Shown here piece by piece: positions 24,093 to 28,374 of a stretch of 28,374 nucleotides of DNA. Numbering within the stretch: the stretch's first letter is position 1; each line of letters starts with the position of its first letter. The stretch spans positions 1-28,374 of the forward strand of contig JBBDMS010000025.1 in assembly GCA_040878185.1 (NCBI GenBank). Reading direction: 5' to 3'. The notes under the pieces were generated by a model, which saw nothing but the letters and a program-made list of their open reading frames with translations, was not told the origin of the DNA and did no database searches. The position numbers and the translations under genes were made by a program. Origin of the DNA: JAWXBK01 sp040878185. Lineage in GTDB: Bacteria; Pseudomonadota; Alphaproteobacteria; Dongiales; Dongiaceae.

Positions 24093-24839
24093 ATGGCGGG
24101 CCACTCTCAATTCAAGAACATCATGTACCGGAAGGGCGCGCAGGATGCGAAGCGCGCCAAGGTGTTCACGAAACTCATCCGGGAACTCACGGTCGCGGCA
24201 CGGGCGAGTGCGCTGCCGGAGAATAATCCGCGGCTCAAGGCCGCGATCGTCGCGGCGCGCGTGGCGAACATGTCGAAGGACACGATGGAGCGTGCGATCC
24301 GCCGCGGTGCCGGCGGCGAGGACGACGCCAACTACGAAGAGGTGCGCTACGAGGGATACGGCCCGGGCGGCGTCGCGATCATCGTCGAGGCGCTGACCGA
24401 CAACCGCAATCGCACCGCCTCCGAGATCCGCATGGCGTTCTCGAAATGGGGCGGCAATCTCGGCGAGACCAACAGCGTCGCGTTCATGTTCGAGCGTAAG
24501 GGCGCGATCCGCTATCCGCGCGAGGCCGCGAGTGCCGAGGCGACGTTCGAGGCGGCGCTCGAAGCGGGCGCCGACGATGTCGCGAGCGACAGTAACGGCC
24601 ATGAGATCGTCACCGCGCCGGAAGATTTTGCGCAGGTGCGCGATGCGCTCGAGGGACGGTTCGGCCCGCCGAAAGAGGCCCGGCTCGCCTGGCGACCGCT
24701 GAATTCGATCAGCGTCGACGAGGGATCGGCCGAAAGTCTGCTCAAACTGCTCGATGCGCTCGAGGACAATGACGACGTCCAGAATGTTTCCGCCAATTTC
24801 GAGATCGCCGACGATCTCATGACCCGCCTGACCGCGTAA
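24093..24839 (+). CDS. yebC: YebC/PmpR-family protein
   Basis: The 248-residue protein matches YebC along its length, beginning MAGHSQFKNIMYRKGAQDAK with the KVFTKLIRELTVAAR helix and the ENNPRLKAAIVAAR and MERAIRRGAGG blocks. The later YEEVRYEGYGPGGVAIIVE and NRTASEIRMAFSKWGGNLG segments are also standard. The family was described as DNA-binding transcription regulators; recent work on relatives points to a role in translation of difficult stretches. A GGAAGGAAC Shine-Dalgarno precedes the ATG. It stands directly before ruvC, the usual arrangement in proteobacteria, 31 bases away. Confidence 0.95.
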   Translation: MAGHSQFKNIMYRKGAQDAKRAKVFTKLIRELTVAARASALPENNPRLKAAIVAARVANMSKDTMERAIRRGAGGEDDANYEEVRYEGYGPGGVAIIVEALTDNRNRTASEIRMAFSKWGGNLGETNSVAFMFERKGAIRYPREAASAEATFEAALEAGADDVASDSNGHEIVTAPEDFAQVRDALEGRFGPPKEARLAWRPLNSISVDEGSAESLLKLLDALEDNDDVQNVSANFEIADDLMTRLTA

Positions 24840-24870
24840 CCGGTCGGCGTGCAGACGGACAGAAACAGCC

Positions 24871-25389
24871 ATGCGGCTCTTGGGGCTCGATCCGGGATTG
24901 CGACACACCGGCTGGGGTGTGATCGACGTGACGGGCAACCGGCTGACCCATGTTGCGGATGGCTGCATCGACATACCCGTCGCGTTGGCGATGGCGGATC
25001 GGCTCGTCGCGTTGCATGACGGCATCGAGACGATTGTCGCGCGCTATCGACCCGACGCGGCCGCGGTCGAGGAAACGTTCGTCAACAAGAACGCATCGTC
25101 CACTTTGAAGCTCGGACAGGCGCGGGGGATCGCGCTTCTGGTGCCCGCGCNNNNNNNNNNCATTCCGGTCGCGGAATATTCGACCAACTTGGTGAAGAAA
25201 TCGGTGGTCGGTGCCGGTCATGCCGGCAAGCAGCAGGTCGAAATGATGGTACGCGTCCTGCTGCCGGGCTGTCTTGCCGATACGACCGACGCGGCCGATG
25301 CGCTCGCGGTTGCGATCTGCCACGCCCATCACGCGGCAACGGCAGCGCTCTGGCAGGACCGCGCACCGAGCGTGACGGTGCGCGCATGA
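24871..25389 (+). CDS. ruvC: Holliday junction resolvase RuvC (with an internal assembly gap)
   Basis: RuvC cuts Holliday junctions as a dimer, together with RuvAB. The product of about 172 residues keeps the four catalytic acids: Asp7 in LGLDPG, Glu67 in AAVEETF, and Asp140 and Asp143 in TDAADALA. KLGQARG and VKKSVVGAGHAGK are also as expected. Ten N bases at 25151-25160 mask about four residues between VPA and IPVAEY. The frame is kept across the gap, but compared with E. coli RuvC the segment would be one residue longer, so the true gap may be 7 rather than 10 bases. The end overlaps ruvA as ATGA. Confidence 0.95.
   Translation: MRLLGLDPGLRHTGWGVIDVTGNRLTHVADGCIDIPVALAMADRLVALHDGIETIVARYRPDAAAVEETFVNKNASSTLKLGQARGIALLVPAXXXXIPVAEYSTNLVKKSVVGAGHAGKQQVEMMVRVLLPGCLADTTDAADALAVAICHAHHAATAALWQDRAPSVTVRA
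25151..25160. other. Assembly gap of 10 N
   Basis: Ten undefined bases lie inside ruvC. A run of exactly ten is a usual placeholder in scaffolds, so its size may not be real. It shows that the record is draft quality. Confidence 1.
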
Positions 25390-26000
25390 TCGGGAAGCTT
25401 ACCGGCCGGATCGACGATATCACCGGCGATGCGGCGATCGTCGATGTCGGCGGTGTCGGTTACAACATCTTTGCCTCCGCGCGGACGCTCGCACGCCTCG
25501 CACAGGCGAACGCACCGGTGACGCTGTACATCGACACCCATGTGCGCGAAGACCATATACATCTCTATGGTTTTCTCGATGCCGCCGAGCGCGACTGGTT
25601 CCGCCTGCTGATGACGGTTCAGGGCGTTGGCGCGCGCGTGTCGCTTGCCATTCTCGGCGTGCTGTCGCCCTCGGAAGTCGCAACCGCGATCGCGGCGCAG
25701 GATCGCGCGGCGATCGGGCGGGCCAACGGCGTCGGGCCGAAACTCGCGGGCCGCATTACGGCCGAACTCAAGGACAAGGCCGGCGGTATCGCGCTCGGCC
25801 CGGCGGCGCTGAAAGATGCGGGCGGCGAGAACATCGCCGGTAACGCCGCCTTTGCCGATGCGGTCTCCGCCCTCGTCAATCTCGGCTATCGCCGCAGCGA
25901 AGCCTACACCGCGATCGCCCGCGTCGCCGGTTCGCTCGGCACCGATGCCAAGGCCGATGTGCTGATCCGCGCCGGCCTCAAGGAACTGAGCGCGGCATGA
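25386..26000 (+). CDS. ruvA: Holliday junction branch migration protein RuvA
   Basis: The 204-residue protein binds four-way junctions as a tetramer and recruits RuvB. The N-terminal OB-fold domain starts MIGKLTGRIDDI and has the GVGYNIFAS turn and HIHLYGFLDAAERDWF. Two helix-hairpin-helix motifs follow (LLMTVQGVGARVSLAILG and RANGVGPKLAGRITAELK). A flexible linker then leads to the C-terminal RuvB-binding domain (ADAVSALVNLGYRRSEAYTAI). It overlaps ruvC and ruvB by four bases (ATGA) on each side, so all three are translated as a coupled unit. Confidence 0.96.
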   Translation: MIGKLTGRIDDITGDAAIVDVGGVGYNIFASARTLARLAQANAPVTLYIDTHVREDHIHLYGFLDAAERDWFRLLMTVQGVGARVSLAILGVLSPSEVATAIAAQDRAAIGRANGVGPKLAGRITAELKDKAGGIALGPAALKDAGGENIAGNAAFADAVSALVNLGYRRSEAYTAIARVAGSLGTDAKADVLIRAGLKELSAA

Positions 26001-27046
26001 ACGACGAACGCATGGTCACGCGCCAGCATCGCGAGGAGGACGGTCTCGATACCGCCCTCCGCCCGGCGACGCTGACCGAGTTCGTCGGGCAGGAACAGCT
26101 TCGACGCAATCTCGCGGTGTTCATCGAGGCGGCGCGCGGCCGCGGCGAGCCGCTCGATCATGTGCTTTTTTATGGACCGCCGGGTCTCGGCAAGACGACA
26201 TTGGCGCAGATCGTCGCGCGCGAACTGGGCGTCGGGTTTCGCGCTACCTCGGGCCCGGTCATCGCGCGGGCGGGCGATCTCGCCGCGATCCTGACCAATC
26301 TCCAGGCACGCGACGTGCTGTTCATCGACGAGATTCACCGGCTCAATCCGGCGGTCGAGGAAATTCTCTATCCGGCGATGGAAGATCGCCAGCTCGATCT
26401 GATGATCGGCGAGGGACCGGCCGCGCGTTCGGTGCGGATCGATCTGCAGCCCTTCACGCTGGTCGGGGCGACGACGCGCTCGGGCCTCATCACGACGCCG
26501 CTGCGCGAGCGCTTCGGCATTCCGCTGCGTCTCGACTTTTACAGCGTGCCCGAATTGGAAAAGATCGTGCGCCGCGGCGCGCGGCTGCTGAATCTGACGC
26601 TGAACGACGATGGCGCGCGCGAGATTGCAAGCCGGGCCCGCGGTACGCCGCGCGTTGCCGGTCGGCTGCTGCGCCGGGTGCGCGATTTCGCCTCGGTCGA
26701 CGGTGCAAAGGAGGTCGATGCCGGAATCGCCGATCGCGCGCTCACCCAACTCGATGTCGACAAGACCGGTCTCGACATGATGGACCGGCGCTATCTCACC
26801 TGCATCGCCGAGAATTACGGCGGCGGGCCGGTCGGTGTCGAAACGCTGGCGGCTGCGCTCTCCGAACAGCGCGATGCGATCGAGGAAGTGATCGAACCGT
26901 TTCTGCTGCAGCAGGGGCTGCTCCAGCGAACGCCGCGGGGCCGGATGCTGACGGCCATCGGGTTTCGCCATCTCGGCCTTGCCGTGCCGCGCAATACGGC
27001 CCAACTCGAGCTGATGCGCGACGGGCCGGAGGAAGTCGATGGTTGA
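25997..27046 (+). CDS. ruvB: Holliday junction helicase RuvB
   Basis: The 349-residue AAA+ motor drives branch migration as hexamers flanking RuvA. It has LRPATLTEFVGQ (21-32), Walker A GPPGLGKT (60-67), Walker B FIDEIHR with Asp111-Glu112, sensor 1 and the arginine finger region GATTRSGLITTPLRERFG (157-174), and the C-terminal winged helix with PRGRMLTAIGFRHLG. The order yebC-ruvC-ruvA-ruvB followed by ybgC-tolQ-tolR is the classic proteobacterial array. Its stop overlaps the next gene by eight bases. Confidence 0.97.
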   Translation: MNDERMVTRQHREEDGLDTALRPATLTEFVGQEQLRRNLAVFIEAARGRGEPLDHVLFYGPPGLGKTTLAQIVARELGVGFRATSGPVIARAGDLAAILTNLQARDVLFIDEIHRLNPAVEEILYPAMEDRQLDLMIGEGPAARSVRIDLQPFTLVGATTRSGLITTPLRERFGIPLRLDFYSVPELEKIVRRGARLLNLTLNDDGAREIASRARGTPRVAGRLLRRVRDFASVDGAKEVDAGIADRALTQLDVDKTGLDMMDRRYLTCIAENYGGGPVGVETLAAALSEQRDAIEEVIEPFLLQQGLLQRTPRGRMLTAIGFRHLGLAVPRNTAQLELMRDGPEEVDG

Positions 27047-27485
27047 AGCCATGGCCCGATCGCCTGTGCCGGCCACGGAGCCGCTTGCGATTCATCATCA
27101 CACGCTGCGGGTCTATTTCGAGGACACCGACGCGGGCGGGATTGTCTACTATGCCAACTATCTCAAGTTCGCCGAGCGGGCGCGGACCGAAATGATGCGC
27201 GATTTCGGCGCAACACACTCGGCGATGATCGATGTCACCGGTGCGACCTTCGCGGTCCGCCGCTGTGCCGTGGATTATCTGAAGCCGGCGCGGCTCGACG
27301 ACCTGCTGGAAATCGAAACGGCCATTACCGACATAGGAGCGGCCACGCTCGATGCGCGGCAACGCATTCTGCGCGGCGGCGAGGAACTGGTCCGAATCCA
27401 GATACGGCTCGCCTGCATGAATGCGGACGGCCGCGCCACCCGAATCCCTGCCACTGTGCGAGAAGCACTCAACCGAAACCGTTAA
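27039..27485 (+). CDS. ybgC: Tol-Pal-associated acyl-CoA thioesterase YbgC
   Basis: The 148-residue hotdog-fold protein has the 4-hydroxybenzoyl-CoA thioesterase motif YFEDTDAGGIVYYANY, with catalytic Asp31, and the following KFAERARTEMMRDFG helix. It hydrolyses short acyl-CoA or acyl-ACP in the cytoplasm and is linked to phospholipid work at the envelope. Its place ahead of tolQ is the standard start of the tol-pal cluster. ATG 27039 overlaps ruvB by eight bases; ATG 27051 is an alternative that would remove four residues. Confidence 0.92.
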   Translation: MVEAMARSPVPATEPLAIHHHTLRVYFEDTDAGGIVYYANYLKFAERARTEMMRDFGATHSAMIDVTGATFAVRRCAVDYLKPARLDDLLEIETAITDIGAATLDARQRILRGGEELVRIQIRLACMNADGRATRIPATVREALNRNR

Positions 27486-27507
27486 TCCGGGGAGCAAGTA
27501 CCCACTC

Positions 27508-28239
27508 ATGGAGACCGAAATCGACGCCGCCGAACTGGCGGGAACCATCGCGCCGCTAGATATGTCGGTCTGGGGCCTTTTCCTGCAGGCCGACCTGATC
27601 GTCAAGCTGGTCATTCTGCTGCTGGTCGTCGCCTCGATCTGGACCTGGGCGATCATCTTCGACAAGGCGATCCGTTTGCGCCGCGTTCAGGCGCAGGCGC
27701 GTCAGTTCGAGGAGGCATTCTGGTCCGGCGGCTCGCTCGAAGAGCTGTTCGACCGGATCTCGAACCGTCCGCCCGATCCGATGTCCGCGATCTTCGTTGC
27801 GGCCATGCGCGAATGGCGTCGGGCCGCCGCGCGCGGTCTGCTGGCGACCGACCAGATGTTGCGGGCCGGTCTCCAGGCGCGCGTCGAGCGGGTGATGGAT
27901 ATCACGCTCGGCCGCGAAATGGAGCAGCTCGAACGGCATCTGATCTACCTCGCCTCGGTCGGATCGGCGGCGCCCTTTGTCGGGCTGTTCGGCACGGTCT
28001 GGGGCATCATGAACAGCTTTGCCTCGATCGCGGCGGCCAAGAGCACGACGCTCGCCGTCGTGGCGCCGGGTATCGCCGAAGCCTTGTTTGCGACCGCCCT
28101 CGGCCTTGTTGCCGCCATACCGGCGGTGCTGGCTTACAACAAGCTATCCGGCGACACGGGACGCTACGCGCAGCGCCTCGAGGCGTTCGCCGGCGAATTC
28201 GGCGCGATCCTGTCGCGCCAGCTTGAGGAGAAGCGCTGA
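27508..28239 (+). CDS. tolQ: Tol-Pal proton channel subunit TolQ
   Basis: The 243-residue inner-membrane protein forms the pentameric proton channel of the Tol system, which pulls the outer membrane inwards at division. It has a first membrane helix at about residues 22-47 (LFLQADLIVKLVILLLVVAS), a cytoplasmic loop, and two further helices in the conserved SVGSAAPFVGLFGTVWGIM and ALFATALGLVAAIPAVLAYN blocks. A GGGGAG lies 13 bases before the ATG. The upstream in-frame extension overlaps ybgC and is not used. Only one base separates its stop from the tolR start. Confidence 0.95.
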   Translation: METEIDAAELAGTIAPLDMSVWGLFLQADLIVKLVILLLVVASIWTWAIIFDKAIRLRRVQAQARQFEEAFWSGGSLEELFDRISNRPPDPMSAIFVAAMREWRRAAARGLLATDQMLRAGLQARVERVMDITLGREMEQLERHLIYLASVGSAAPFVGLFGTVWGIMNSFASIAAAKSTTLAVVAPGIAEALFATALGLVAAIPAVLAYNKLSGDTGRYAQRLEAFAGEFGAILSRQLEEKR

Positions 28240-28240
28240 C

Positions 28241-28374
28241 ATGGCCCTGACACTCAGCAGCGGCGGCGGCGTGCGCGGGCGACACCGCCGCACCAGCTAT
28301 CGCCCCATGAGCGACATCAACGTGACGCCGATGGTCGACGTCATGCTGGTGCTGCTCATCATCTTCATGGTGAC
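28241..28374 (+). CDS. tolR: Tol-Pal protein TolR (cut by the window end)
   Basis: Only the first 44 codons are present. They read MALTLSSGGG, a basic stretch, then MSDINVTPMVDVMLVLLIIF, which is the TolR/ExbD start with the proton-carrying aspartate (VDVMLVLL) at the head of the single membrane helix. TolR works with TolQ and anchors to peptidoglycan. The rest of the gene, and presumably tolA, tolB and pal, lie beyond the window. Confidence 0.93.
   Translation, partial: MALTLSSGGGVRGRHRRTSYRPMSDINVTPMVDVMLVLLIIFMV

Noticed and set aside
1..28374. tRNA, rRNA, insertion sequence or integrase genes
   Set aside because: I saw no cloverleaf-like segment, rRNA block, transposase or integrase motif, or terminal inverted repeats with target duplications.

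Overview
The window is GC-rich chromosomal DNA from an alphaproteobacterium. The zapA - 6S RNA - 5-formyltetrahydrofolate cyclo-ligase order divergent from tkt-gap-fba, the yebC-ruvCAB-ybgC-tolQR block and the efp-suhB pair all fit. A Rhodospirillales-like member is my guess; the sequence alone does not fix the order. A 10-base N gap inside ruvC shows that this is a draft assembly. No insertion sequence, integrase, phage gene, CRISPR array or tRNA was seen, so the region looks vertically inherited and housekeeping, with one catabolic island.

Layout. 168-2325 (+): cyaY (frataxin) and an MsbA-type ABC exporter. 2482-8043 (+): a creatinase followed by a four-gene polyamine-type ABC importer (binding protein, two permeases, ATPase). 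8063-8536 (-): a cytosine-deaminase-family gene broken by two compensating frameshifts, facing the importer. 8744-13447 (-): a promoter-led run of an OmpA-like protein with a long Ala/Glu-rich spacer, a MotA/TolQ/ExbB-type channel, a MotB-like OmpA protein and a LysR regulator. 13545-14947 (-): suhB and efp. 15094-21042 (-): transketolase, GAPDH, an unknown 152-residue protein, class I aldolase and a glutamine-synthetase-family enzyme. 21256-23566 (+): a small coiled-coil protein, zapA, 6S RNA, folate cyclo-ligase and a YmdB-type phosphoesterase. 23620-23889 (-): a small unknown. 24093 to the end (+): yebC, ruvC, ruvA, ruvB, ybgC, tolQ and the start of tolR.

How the genes may work together. 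Creatinase splits creatine to sarcosine and urea. The adjacent importer is the obvious candidate for bringing in creatine or a related guanidino compound, and the ruined deaminase may once have acted on a related substrate. The stator-like pair plus the secreted OmpA protein look like a second proton-driven, peptidoglycan-anchored envelope machine beside the standard Tol system at the right end. The tkt-gap-fba genes supply central carbon metabolism but lack the expected pgk.

The points most worth a second look are the creatine island with its damaged deaminase, the uncharacterised stator operon, and two short tandem duplications that each carry a gene's stop codon (23556-23621 and 13521-13552). 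I did not find a clearly new defence or mobile system.
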